Below are positions 17,272-26,347 of a DNA stretch of 64,000 bases, in pieces; within the stretch, counting starts at the first letter, position 1; each line of letters opens with the position of its first letter. The stretch comes from Halanaerobium sp041694515 (lineage in GTDB: Bacteria > Bacillota > Halanaerobiia > Halanaerobiales > Halanaerobiaceae), in contig JASMSZ010000005.1 of assembly GCA_041694515.1 (NCBI GenBank), forward strand, positions 1 through 64,000, written 5' to 3'. The notes under the pieces are model-generated. The model did not search any database. It had not been told where the DNA came from and saw only the letters and a program-made list of their open reading frames with translations. A program made the translations under genes and the position numbers.

Positions 17272-19680
17272 TTAACTTAATTCAATGGTAATTTTATTTA
17301 TAACAACTGGAACTTTAAATTCCAGTCTGTTATCAGAGTAATTAAACTCACTTAATTGATTACCATCAACATAGATACTTAGAGGATCCTTATTTAAATT
17401 ATTGAAAATCATCTTATAATCTTTAAATTCCTGCTGATAGTTTTTTTTCTTCCTATCTATATTAAACATTATCTGATTATCAGTATATTGATATTTAAAT
17501 TCAGTAATGTTATAAACTCCATTTTCATAATTATAGGAAAGACCATCATCATCATAAAGTTCATAACTACCTAAATTATTTTCTTCATTTAAGAAAACAT
17601 TTAACTCCAGACATTCAATCTCTTTTTCTCCAATATAATTTAACTTATCATTTAAGGGAAGAATACTACCTGCCTTAATAAAAATTGGCATTTTCTCCAG
17701 AGGCGCATCTACTATTAAATATTCTCCTCCCTGATATACTTCTTTTGACCAGAAATCAATCCACTTTCCCTCAGGTAAATAAAGCATTCTCTTATCCTTG
17801 TCAGGCTGATAGACTGGAGCTACCAGAACACTATCTCCAATCATAAATTGGTCTGATAGATTCTGACACTGCCTGTCAGCAGGAAATTCCATAATTAAGG
17901 GCCTCATAAGTGGAATTCCTGTTTCGGCAGCCTGATAAAATAGATTATAAATATGGGTTATAAATTTATATCTTAATTCAATATATTTTTTAATAATCTT
18001 TTCATATTTTTCTCCAAAGGACCAGGGTTCCTGAGAAACAGCTCTAACCTCACAGTGATTTCTAAAGAAAGGAACAAAAGCTCCCATCTGAGTCCAGCGG
18101 GTTAAAAGTTCACCATTACTATTACCGGTAAAACCTCCAACATCGGTACCACAGAATGTAATACCTGACAGTCCCATATTCATCAGCATCGGCATAGCAA
18201 GTTTAATATGATCCCAGAAACTCCGGTTATCTCCGGTCCAGACAGCAGAATAGCGCTGAATACCGGCAAAGCCAGCTCTAGTTAAAACAAAAGGCCGCTC
18301 ATTATCCAGACTTTCCTTTAAACCTTCAAAAGTTGCCTTATCTTCTAAAAATCCATATAAATTATGAAAACGGCGGTGGGTACCAGAATCACCATCATTC
18401 TGATGCATCACCTCAACATCCATGGTATCAGATTTATTAAAAGCAGCCGGTTCATTCATATCATTCCAGATTCCTTTTACTCCAAGGTCTGTGTAATCTT
18501 TCTGCAGGCCGGACCACCAGTCTCTTACCTTTGACTGAGTAAAATCTGGAAAAGCACAATTTCCTGGCCAGACTTTATCTATAAATACTTTGCCATCAAG
18601 ATATTTGCAGAAATAATCATTTTCCATACCTTCCTGATAAAGTTTATATTCGGGATCTTTTTTTACACCGGGGTCAATAATTGTAACGGCTTTAACCCCA
18701 TTTTCTTCCATCTTAGACAACATTGCCTTAGGATCTGGAAAACGATCTTCATCCCAGGTATAAATTTTATATTGATCCATATAATGAATATCAAAATGAA
18801 AAGCATCACAGGGAATTTCTTTATCCCTAAAAGTTTTCAACAGCTGCTCAACTTCAGTCTGGGGATAATAACTGTAGCGTGACTGATGATAACCCAGTGA
18901 CCATTTGGGCGGCAGCTGCATAGTACCAGTTATTTGAGAATATTTGCTGACTACGTCTTTTAATGAAGGACCATTAATAAAATAATAATCCAGTTCTCCA
19001 CCTTCTGCCCAGAAGGAATAGTAATCCTGACCCTCACTTCCCAGATCAAAGAAACTCTTATATGAATTATCAAAATAAATACCATAACTATTTTTAGGAT
19101 TAAAAGCTATTAAAAATGGTATTGATTGATATAAGGGGTCGGTATCACTAACATGTGGAAGAAAAGTATCATGATTCCACATCTCATATAGTCTACCCTT
19201 TTTATCAAGCCAGCCTGTTTTCTCACCCAGACCATAAAATCTTTGACTCTGCTCAAATGATTTCCAGGCTCTAACTTTTTGTTTTTTCCAGCCCAGAGCA
19301 TATTCATTGTGATCTTTATGAATTAATTTACCCTGTTTATTAAATACTTCAAGCAGAAAATTTTCTTTCTTAAGCTTAATAACTAATTTATCTGTTTTAA
19401 TAATTAATTCACTATCTTTTTCATTAAAAATAAAGTCATCATAAGTTAAATTATGTTCAATAACTGCTTCAGTACTTTTATAACTAATTTTCTGATCAGA
19501 ATGTGCCATGATAACTCTAAAAATATCAGCAGTTAAAAATCTGACTGCCAGACTGGCATGTTTAAAATTTAACCTAATTTCATTATCCTTAATTTCATAA
19601 TTTAAAATACCACTTAATTTGTGGTAATCATTACTGTTGTCTCGACTTTTACCCTGCAGTAAGGCGTCACTATTATCCAT
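17272..19680 (-). CDS. Alpha-glucosidase, glycoside hydrolase family 31
   Basis: 802 residues. Catalytic nucleophile in WNDMNEPAAF (about D407) and acid/base in WTGDNRSFWDH (about D484); GTDVGGFTGNSNGELLTRW and FFRNHC are typical of GH31 alpha-glucosidases. No signal peptide: cytoplasmic release of glucose from maltodextrin ends. An upstream extension to 19752 is open but starts inside the promoter/operator region; the ATG at 19678-19680 with SD GAGAGGAGAT is the real start. First gene of the maltodextrin operon; a LacI-type operator lies 49 bp upstream. Alpha-xylosidase activity cannot be excluded from sequence alone, but the operon favours alpha-glucosidase. Confidence 0.92.
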   Translation of the reverse strand: MDNSDALLQGKSRDNSNDYHKLSGILNYEIKDNEIRLNFKHASLAVRFLTADIFRVIMAHSDQKISYKSTEAVIEHNLTYDDFIFNEKDSELIIKTDKLVIKLKKENFLLEVFNKQGKLIHKDHNEYALGWKKQKVRAWKSFEQSQRFYGLGEKTGWLDKKGRLYEMWNHDTFLPHVSDTDPLYQSIPFLIAFNPKNSYGIYFDNSYKSFFDLGSEGQDYYSFWAEGGELDYYFINGPSLKDVVSKYSQITGTMQLPPKWSLGYHQSRYSYYPQTEVEQLLKTFRDKEIPCDAFHFDIHYMDQYKIYTWDEDRFPDPKAMLSKMEENGVKAVTIIDPGVKKDPEYKLYQEGMENDYFCKYLDGKVFIDKVWPGNCAFPDFTQSKVRDWWSGLQKDYTDLGVKGIWNDMNEPAAFNKSDTMDVEVMHQNDGDSGTHRRFHNLYGFLEDKATFEGLKESLDNERPFVLTRAGFAGIQRYSAVWTGDNRSFWDHIKLAMPMLMNMGLSGITFCGTDVGGFTGNSNGELLTRWTQMGAFVPFFRNHCEVRAVSQEPWSFGEKYEKIIKKYIELRYKFITHIYNLFYQAAETGIPLMRPLIMEFPADRQCQNLSDQFMIGDSVLVAPVYQPDKDKRMLYLPEGKWIDFWSKEVYQGGEYLIVDAPLEKMPIFIKAGSILPLNDKLNYIGEKEIECLELNVFLNEENNLGSYELYDDDGLSYNYENGVYNITEFKYQYTDNQIMFNIDRKKKNYQQEFKDYKMIFNNLNKDPLSIYVDGNQLSEFNYSDNRLEFKVPVVINKITIELS

Positions 19681-19728
19681 TTTACTATCTCCTCTCAACC
19701 GGAAATCTTTGTTATATAAAATTATTGC

Positions 19729-19740
19729 GCAATCGTTTGC
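19729..19740. promoter_or_regulatory. LacI-family operator before the maltodextrin operon
   Basis: GCAATCGTTTGC, an imperfect palindrome with the central CG and GCAA/TTGC arms recognised by LacI/MalR proteins. It lies upstream of the GH31 start and about 125 bp upstream of the divergent DUF815 promoter. The LacI gene at the end of the operon is the natural binder. Confidence 0.65.
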
Positions 19741-19840
19741 ACAAATCGACAAAAAAATATTATTGCTATTTCTTTCTTATTTATAGCTTAATACATTATT
19801 CTGACATTTGCAAGTCTTTTTAGAATTTTTTCTGTTTTTT

Positions 19841-19870
19841 TTGTAAAATTTATCTCAAATCTGATATAAT
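19841..19870 (+). promoter_or_regulatory. Promoter of the DUF815 ATPase gene
   Basis: -35 TTGTAA (19841-19846), 18-bp spacer, -10 TATAAT (19865-19870); leader of about 30 nt. Confidence 0.55.
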
Positions 19871-19905
19871 TGTGTTTAATTAGAGAAGTTAAGGAGGAAT
19901 CAAAT

Positions 19906-21171
19906 TTGAAGAAAATTGATTTTAAAATTGCTTTACAGGAAAGTGAAAAAATAATACTATTTAAAAACATTAAAGAAACTGAAATTATTTTAAAGTTAAA
20001 GAACTGCTTAACAGCAGAAAATGATTCCAGATCAAATCTAAGTGATCTAATTTATAAGTTAATAGAACTGAGTATTAATCAGGGGCTTAGTGGTGACCTC
20101 TGGCATAATTACCTTAAATTAAAAATTTGTGCTGCAGAAAATATCTTTACTTTAAGAGCAGAAAAAAAGTTGATCAACCGCGAAGACAGCCTCTATCAGA
20201 TTGCATTAAATGATATTGAAATAATTAATAATTTATTTTCTTTCTCTTTTCAGGATATTCTAAAACATTTAGATCAAAACAGACTTACAAAATTAAGGGG
20301 TTTTAAAATTACAGATTCAAAATTAATGCCCTATAATCTAAAAAACTTGCAGCAACTATTTAGGGCTAATTCCCCAGAAAAAAATTTAGACAGCTTAATT
20401 AAATTTTATCAGAATTATGGTGCTGGAATTTTAAATCAAAGTAGAGCCTTTTTCTGGCACCGAAATACTTTAAAGGCAGTAAATAATCTCGACCCTATTA
20501 CGTTTGATCAATTAATTGCCTATCAAAAAGAGAAAAAGAAGCTAATAGAAAACACCGAGAGCTTTTTAAAAGGTTACCAGGCTCATAATGTATTATTATA
20601 TGGTGACAGTGGGACTGGAAAATCTTCCTCTGTTAAGGCGGTTTTAAACAAATATTATCAGCAGGGACTGAGATTAATAGAAATCAACAGCTCTCAAATT
20701 AAAAAGCTGCCAGAGATTCTTGAATATTTAAATCAGCGAGGTCTTAATTTTATCATTTTTATGGATGACCTTTCTTTTGAAGAATTTGAAACTGATTACA
20801 AATATTTAAAGGCAGTTATGGAAGGTGGTATAGAATCAAAACCCGGAAATGTGCTCTTTTATGCAACAAGTAACCGCAGGCATCTGGTCAGAGAAAAATG
20901 GCAGGATCGAGAATCTGAAGTCCACGAAAATGATATTTTAAATGAAAAATTATCACTTAGCGAAAGATTTGGACTGACCTTAATGTATAATAATCCTACC
21001 CAAGCTGAATATTTAACCATAATAAATGAACTGGCTGCTCAGGCAGGTTTAAACATAACCAAAGAAAACTTAAGAAGAAAAGCTCTTCAGTGGAGCAAAT
21101 GGAATAATGGTTATTCAGGACGTTCAGCAAAACAATTTGTTAATCAACTTCTAAAAGAAAAAAATAATTAA
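19906..21171 (+). CDS. DUF815-family AAA+ ATPase
   Basis: 421 residues from a TTG start at 19906-19908; an upstream in-frame TTG at 19870 falls in the -10 box, whereas SD AAGGAGG (19890-19896) serves 19906. The C-terminal half is a AAA ATPase: Walker A GDSGTGKSS, Walker B FIIFMDDLSF, sensor 1 ATSNRRHLV and an arginine-rich FGLTLMYNNP region. This is DUF815 (PF05673), a conserved Firmicute/proteobacterial ATPase of unknown cellular role. The N-terminal 190 residues are helical and unassigned. Monocistronic: own promoter and terminator. Confidence 0.88.
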   Translation: MKKIDFKIALQESEKIILFKNIKETEIILKLKNCLTAENDSRSNLSDLIYKLIELSINQGLSGDLWHNYLKLKICAAENIFTLRAEKKLINREDSLYQIALNDIEIINNLFSFSFQDILKHLDQNRLTKLRGFKITDSKLMPYNLKNLQQLFRANSPEKNLDSLIKFYQNYGAGILNQSRAFFWHRNTLKAVNNLDPITFDQLIAYQKEKKKLIENTESFLKGYQAHNVLLYGDSGTGKSSSVKAVLNKYYQQGLRLIEINSSQIKKLPEILEYLNQRGLNFIIFMDDLSFEEFETDYKYLKAVMEGGIESKPGNVLFYATSNRRHLVREKWQDRESEVHENDILNEKLSLSERFGLTLMYNNPTQAEYLTIINELAAQAGLNITKENLRRKALQWSKWNNGYSGRSAKQFVNQLLKEKNN

Positions 21172-21175
21172 AAAC

Positions 21176-21213
21176 AAAAAACTGCTCCCAGTTAAAGGAG
21201 GGGGGCAGTTTTT
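21176..21213 (+). terminator. Terminator of the DUF815 gene
   Basis: Stem AAAAACTGCTCCC/GGGGGCAGTTTTT (one G-U pair) with T-tract on the plus side and A-tract on the other. It lies between convergent genes and may work both ways. Confidence 0.8.
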
Positions 21214-21232
21214 GTTAATTATACTATTCAAT

Positions 21233-22099
21233 TTATTTTGGAATTGGATATAATTTTCCCCCGTGGCTATCTAAAAAGCTCTTTAGTTCTTTTAATTCTG
21301 ATTCTGAAATCTGCATCTTTTCTTCATTTTTCTGATAAATTTCTAATGACAGATCAAGCATCCTGCTGTCTCCAGGAGTTACTGCAGTATCTATATCCTG
21401 GGAGAAAGTAAATTTCAGTGCCAGTTCGGCCAGCTCCCGATTGTCGTAGATTGGTTTATACCAGGTATTATAATTATCCTGTCGCCCGGATTCCCACTGT
21501 TTTTGGGCCAGTGCCTTAATTGCAATGATTCCCATTTCTTTTTCTCTGGCTTTTTTTATTACTTCCGGTCCCTGATCATAGTTAAACCAATAATTCCAGT
21601 TTATAGGAAACATCACTGTATCAAAATCAAAGCTTTCTATTAATTTTAAAGCCGCCCATTCTTTGTGAGCAGAAAAACCAACATTTTTAACTAATCCTTC
21701 TTCTCTGGCTTCAATAATTGCTTCCAGTGCACCTCCAGAAGCAAGGGCCGTATTAAGAGCTTCTTCATCTGTAACCTCATGCAGCTGATAAAGATCAAAA
21801 TAGTCAGTTTCCAGAAGTTCCAGTGACTTTTCCATATCTCTTCGGACCTGATCTTTAGTCTGTCCCGGTTCAGTCTTATTTGCTAAATAAACTTTATCCC
21901 GGTATGGCTTTAAAGCAGGTCCCAGTATATCCTGTGCATTTCCATAAGTTGGACCTACATCGAAAAAATTTATACCATTTTTAACAGCATTTTTAACAAT
22001 CAGTTCAGCTTCAGCCTCTGGAGTATCCATCAACATAATACCACCAAAGCTAATTTCTGAAACATTCAAATTAGATTTTCCCAGTTTTCTATATTTCAT
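21233..22099 (-). CDS. Aldo/keto reductase
   Basis: 288 residues. (beta/alpha)8 NAD(P)H-dependent oxidoreductase with the AKR tetrad visible as FFDVGPTYGNA (Asp and Tyr), LANKTE (Lys) and LYQLHEV (His). No C-terminal ferredoxin domain. A GTG at 22106-22108 is inside the SD GGGGTGAG, so the ATG at 22097-22099 is the start. Sits between the DUF815 gene and the arabinan operon; physiological substrate unknown (sugar-related aldehydes are possible). Confidence 0.9.
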   Translation of the reverse strand: MKYRKLGKSNLNVSEISFGGIMLMDTPEAEAELIVKNAVKNGINFFDVGPTYGNAQDILGPALKPYRDKVYLANKTEPGQTKDQVRRDMEKSLELLETDYFDLYQLHEVTDEEALNTALASGGALEAIIEAREEGLVKNVGFSAHKEWAALKLIESFDFDTVMFPINWNYWFNYDQGPEVIKKAREKEMGIIAIKALAQKQWESGRQDNYNTWYKPIYDNRELAELALKFTFSQDIDTAVTPGDSRMLDLSLEIYQKNEEKMQISESELKELKSFLDSHGGKLYPIPK

Positions 22100-22190
22100 A
22101 AATCTCACCCCATTTATTTAATAACTTAATTATTAGAAAAGTTTAACTTCTCCATATGATATAATAATACATATTTATAAAAATAGCAAG

Positions 22191-22218
22191 AAAGCCAGAC
22201 GATTAAAAGTCTGACTTT
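22191..22218 (-). terminator. Terminator of the arabino-oligosaccharide operon
   Basis: Stem AAAGTCAGAC/GTCTGGCTTT (22209-22218 with 22191-22200) with an 8-nt loop, 12 bp after the GH43 stop. T-content after the stem is modest. Confidence 0.65.
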
Positions 22219-22229
22219 CTTTAAATGAT

Positions 22230-23402
22230 TTATTCTAATCTTATTTTAGCTTCAACTTCCTGGTCAGCATTCACTTTTAAACCGGGATAGGCAAAATAAG
22301 GATCTCCATTTTGTTCCCAGAATAATTCCTGTATTCTTCCATGACGATTAGGATCATAAAGTGGGTTTCCTTCTATTTCTTTATAAGGACGAGCATGATA
22401 AACTAAAAGATCAGTTACTCCATCCTCAGAAACAGTAAAAGAATTATGACCCGGGCCATAAAGTGAAGTTTCCTCGGAAGTTTCAAGTACAGGTTCTGAA
22501 CTTTTAGTCCAGGAACTGCGATCCAGTAAGTCACTATTTTGATCTGCACTTAAAAGTCCCATACAGTAATTATGACCGGTTTCGCTGGCTGAAAAAGATA
22601 CAAATATCTTACCGCTGCGCTTAATTACTGCCGGACCCTCATTTACATCAAAACCAATAACTTCCCAGTCATATTTTGGTTCAGATAATAGATGCTGTTC
22701 TTTAATTGTCCAGGGATTTTCCATTTCAGCAATATATAAATTAGAAATGGTATTATCTGCAACTTTTTGAGCCCAGATTAAATATCTTTTACCCTGATGC
22801 TCAAATGTTGTTGCATCAAGACTAAAGCTTTCAAATTCAATATTGACTTCACCCTTTTCAGTCCAGTCACCATCCAGTGGGTTTTCAGCAGTACATTCTA
22901 GAACATAGGGTCTAATAGCCCAGATATTGTCTTCTCGTCCAGCAGCAAAATGAATATACCATTTATCATCAATAAAATGTAGTTCAGGAGCCCAGATATG
23001 TTTGCTCATTTCTCCTTTTTGATATTTTTCCCAGATAACAACTTCTTCTGCTTGCTGAAGATCTGATAAATCTTTAGCCCTTCTTAAAACAATACGATCA
23101 TATTCCGGATAAGAACCAGTAAAGTAATAATAACCATCTTTATGTTTATAGACATAGGGATCTGCTCTTTTTTCAACTAGTGGTTCCGGATAATTAATTT
23201 CTTTTATCTTACCCTTAACCTTTACTTCTTTATTTTGCTTCAGACCAGACAGATCGATTTCTTCCCATTCTACTCCACGATAACTATATTTCTCGTCAAG
23301 AAAAATTTTAATTTTTTCAGGTAGTTCAATCTGTTCTAAATTATCTGCAGTTATTTCTATATTTTCAACATCGGTTATCTTTTCAGTATATTTGTTTTTC
23401 AT
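22230..23402 (-). CDS. GH43 family glycosidase with N-terminal bacterial Ig-like domain
   Basis: 390 residues. The first 70 or so (EWEEIDLSGLKQNKEVKVKGKI) look like a bacterial Ig-like group 4 domain; then a five-bladed beta-propeller typical of GH43: catalytic base in RADPYVY, pKa modulator region near SLDATTFEHQG, and acid in NEGPAVI. HIWAPELHFIDDKWYIHFAAGRE is a family signature. No signal peptide. GH43 enzymes act on arabinan or arabinoxylan side chains (arabinofuranosidase or xylosidase); the operon supports an arabinose-releasing role. SD AAGGAGGAG; 19 bp after the decayed GH51. Confidence 0.87.
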   Translation of the reverse strand: MKNKYTEKITDVENIEITADNLEQIELPEKIKIFLDEKYSYRGVEWEEIDLSGLKQNKEVKVKGKIKEINYPEPLVEKRADPYVYKHKDGYYYFTGSYPEYDRIVLRRAKDLSDLQQAEEVVIWEKYQKGEMSKHIWAPELHFIDDKWYIHFAAGREDNIWAIRPYVLECTAENPLDGDWTEKGEVNIEFESFSLDATTFEHQGKRYLIWAQKVADNTISNLYIAEMENPWTIKEQHLLSEPKYDWEVIGFDVNEGPAVIKRSGKIFVSFSASETGHNYCMGLLSADQNSDLLDRSSWTKSSEPVLETSEETSLYGPGHNSFTVSEDGVTDLLVYHARPYKEIEGNPLYDPNRHGRIQELFWEQNGDPYFAYPGLKVNADQEVEAKIRLE

Positions 23403-23421
23403 AATTACTATTGTCTCCTCC

Positions 23422-24907
23422 TTAACTTAAAGTAACTAAAGTTGCTGAAGCTGCCGGTAAAGTAATATTCAATTTATTATCCGCTAACTTTACAGATTTT
23501 AGCTCAGCAGGTTTAATATTTTCTGGATTATAAAAACTATTATGCGCATTTAATTTATCAGCTGTTAATACTCGAGCTTCAACTTTACTATAATCAAATT
23601 TTTCAGCAAATAAATTACTATTTAATTCAATTTCCTGATCTGCATTTAAATTACAGATGGTGATATTAACCTGCCCCTCTTCATTAATCGAAGCAGAAGC
23701 ATTTAAAGCAGGAATTTCCTGATCCTCAAATTGATAATTTTCACTTTCTAGCTCAAAATGGAGAAGTTTTGAATCCTGATGAACTTTATACATTTCGAAT
23801 ACATGGGTAACTTGGAGTTAAAATCATATCTGCTCCATCAGTTAAAACCATTGCCTGCAGTACATTAGCAGTCTGAGCAATATTAGCCATTTTAACACGA
23901 TCTGCATGCTGATTAAAGATATTAAGAGTAATACCAGCAATCAGGGCATCTCTTAAGGTATTCTGCTGATATAAAAAGCCAGGATTTGTTCCCGGTTCAA
24001 CATCATACCAGGCACCCCATTCGTCAACAATCATTGCAATTCTTTTTTTTGGATCATACTGATCCATAATTGTTCCATGTTTATTAATTAACTCATCCAT
24101 TTTTAAAGCTTTCTTTAAGGTAATAAACCATTCATCTTCTTCAAAATCAGTTGCAGAGCCCTTACCTTCCCAGAACTCTCCCGGAATTGTATAATAATGC
24201 AAGCTCAAACCATCCATCTGACGGGCAGCATTCTTCATTAGAACTTCTGTCCAGTTGTAATCATCAACATTAGCACCACAGGCAATTTAAAAGATTTCGT
24301 TATCTCCATGGTCCCGGACATAGGTTTGATAGTTGCGGTACTGATCGGCATAGTATTCAGGACGCATATTACCACCACAGCCCCAGTTTTTATTTCCGAC
24401 ACCAAAGTATTTTAAATGCCAGGGTTCTTCTCTACCATTTTCTTTTTTCTAGTCAGCCATTGGAGACTCTCCTGCAAAAGTTATGTAATCTACCCATTCC
24501 TGCATCTCTCTAATTGTACCACTACCAACATTCCCAGAAATATAGGGTTCTGCATCTAAAAGTTCACAGAGCTGCATAAATTCATGGGTTCCAAAATGAT
24601 TATTTTCAGTTACTCCACCCCAGTGGGTATTTACCATCTTAGCTCTATCTTCTCTGGGGCCTATTCCATCTTTCCAGTGATATTCATCTGCAAAACAGCC
24701 TCCAGGCCACCTCAAAACAGGAATATCAATGTTTTTCAAAGCTTCCACTACATCTGTTCTAATTCCATTTTTATTAGGAATATCCGAATCTTCTCCAACC
24801 CAGAATCCTTCGTAAATACATCTGCCCAGGTGTTCGGCAAAATGTCCATATATATTTCTATTAATTCTTTCTTTTTTCTCTTCTAAATTTATATTCAACT
24901 TATTCAT
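23422..24907 (-). pseudogene. Decayed GH51 alpha-L-arabinofuranosidase (two stops, one frameshift)
   Basis: Reading continuously gives a full-length GH51 protein, from MNKLNINLEEKKERINRNIYG to a C-terminal PAASATLVTLS, but broken by: an in-frame TAG (24449-24451, after ESPMAD), an in-frame TAA (24287-24289, after DNEIF and before IACGAN), and one extra base near 23805-23807 (TPSY then frame change to HVFEMYKV). In addition the acid/base motif GNE reads GNK (codon 24389-24391), while the nucleophile segment VDEWGAWY is intact. Thus it could not be active even if read through. It lies between two intact glycosidase genes of the same operon, and a second intact GH51 is at 26348-27856, which explains relaxed selection. 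Sequencing error is unlikely to cause four lesions in one gene with clean neighbours. Confidence 0.92.
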
Positions 24908-24930
24908 TAACTACTTTCCTCCTCTTATTT

Positions 24931-26250
24931 TCAGTAAACTAATTTCCATTTTTGACTATCTAAGTTTTCAAAATCGTTCTGTATTAAAAAGTTGTTGTCA
25001 CTTCTAGTAATTGCCTTATCACTATTTCGGTTGATGATTTTATAGATATCTGCTTCTATATTAATTATTTCCCATTCCTGACAGAAGTTACGTGAGTTGC
25101 TCCACTGCTGGAGTTTAGCACCATTTGTTTTTTCAGCATTTTCTACTTCTAAATATAGAAGACTGTGCTTGTTTTGAATTCTATAAAAACCATTTTCAAT
25201 AGGATAAATTAACCACTCCTGACTCTCAGAATTATTATCTTCCTGGCAGACAATTTTAGTTCTGGCTTCAGTTTTTGAATCTTTTACAGCAGCAGATTTA
25301 TTAGCATCTATATTTATTAATTTGCAAAATGAATTTAGTTTTTTGTTGTAATTTTTAATTTTCGGCCAGCCATTATCCCACTCAAGCTGTTTAATAAAAA
25401 ACCTATATTCACCATTTTTTTTATTATATGCATGATGAACCAGCAGCTGGTTATTAAAAATATCCTGACCTCCATAACCAATATATTTTTCATCAGCTGC
25501 AGCCAAAACATCGCCACCTTTTTCTAATAAATTGATCCCATTTCTATCACGGTAAGGACCGGTTATCTTGTCTGATCTTCCAAAAGCAATTTTATAATCA
25601 CTTCTACTACCCCGGCAGCAGTGATCGATAGAAATAAAAAGATAATAATATCCACTTCTATAAGTTAAAGTTGGGGCTTCAACACCAGCAGGTCGTTTAC
25701 CAATCTGCCTCCTGGCCAGAGAATAAATTTCACCGGTTGTTTTCATGTTTTTGGGGTCAATTTTTGTTAATTTGATACCATCAAACCAGGAACCAAAAAC
25801 CAGCCAGGGGTTACCATCAGGATCAATAAATAGATTAGGATCAATAGTGTTATATTCCTGTCCCTCTGTTGAGGTAATTACCAGTCCCTCATCCTGCCAG
25901 TTATTACTTTCGATATTATCAGCAGACAGCAGTCCAATCAATGAGTTATTTGTACCAAACTCCGAGACTGAATAATATAACCACCATTTATCATTAAAAA
26001 ATTCCAGATCTGGAGCCCAAACATCATTATCTTTATCAAAATTATTTACATATTTGCTCCACCAGTCTAAGGAATTATCAAGTATGGAGTCTTCATTCTT
26101 CCAGTTTAAACCATCATTAGATGATTTAACCCCAACTCCTCTACCTGTATGAAACAACCACCATTTATCATTTTCTTTTATTAATGAGGGATCATGTGCT
26201 TTTAAATCACCTGTCAGTTTTTTATTAAGATCATATAATTTTTTTTGCAT
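24931..26250 (-). CDS. GH43 arabinanase-like enzyme with C-terminal ricin-type lectin domain
   Basis: 439 residues. Residues to about 300 form a GH43 five-bladed propeller resembling arabinan endo-1,5-alpha-L-arabinosidase: base in AHDPSLIKE, IDPNLFIDPDGNPWLVFGSW, acid in AGVEAPTLTYR, and HCCRG/YKIAFGRSDKITGPY. The last 120 residues are a ricin-B-like beta-trefoil with repeated Q-x-W-type motifs (SQEWLIY, CQEWEII, SQKWKLV) that would bind sugar. There is no signal peptide, so a lectin-bearing enzyme apparently works inside the cell on imported arabino-oligosaccharides. The ATG at 26254-26256 is too close to SD GGGAGG; the ATG at 26248-26250 is preferred. Confidence 0.87.
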   Translation of the reverse strand: MQKKLYDLNKKLTGDLKAHDPSLIKENDKWWLFHTGRGVGVKSSNDGLNWKNEDSILDNSLDWWSKYVNNFDKDNDVWAPDLEFFNDKWWLYYSVSEFGTNNSLIGLLSADNIESNNWQDEGLVITSTEGQEYNTIDPNLFIDPDGNPWLVFGSWFDGIKLTKIDPKNMKTTGEIYSLARRQIGKRPAGVEAPTLTYRSGYYYLFISIDHCCRGSRSDYKIAFGRSDKITGPYRDRNGINLLEKGGDVLAAADEKYIGYGGQDIFNNQLLVHHAYNKKNGEYRFFIKQLEWDNGWPKIKNYNKKLNSFCKLINIDANKSAAVKDSKTEARTKIVCQEDNNSESQEWLIYPIENGFYRIQNKHSLLYLEVENAEKTNGAKLQQWSNSRNFCQEWEIINIEADIYKIINRNSDKAITRSDNNFLIQNDFENLDSQKWKLVY

Positions 26251-26347
26251 AATCATTACCTCCCAAAATGTAAAATAATAAAATAGGTCATCAGAGTTAT
26301 TATATTATTTCTGTATAAAAACCTGATAACCTTTTATATTTTATTAT

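Noticed and set aside
17272..19752. Start of the GH31 gene at 19752
   Set aside because: The extra 24 codons cover the LacI operator and lack an SD; the ATG at 19680 has SD GAGAGGAGAT.
24584..24886. 100-codon plus-strand frame over the GH51 remnant
   Set aside because: Antisense shadow of the former coding frame, without SD or recognisable domain.
23422..24907. Stop-codon read-through or programmed frameshift in the GH51 gene
   Set aside because: Both TAG and TAA are normal stops elsewhere in the window, no slippery site or stem-loop is present, and the acid/base Glu is lost, so decay is the simpler reading.
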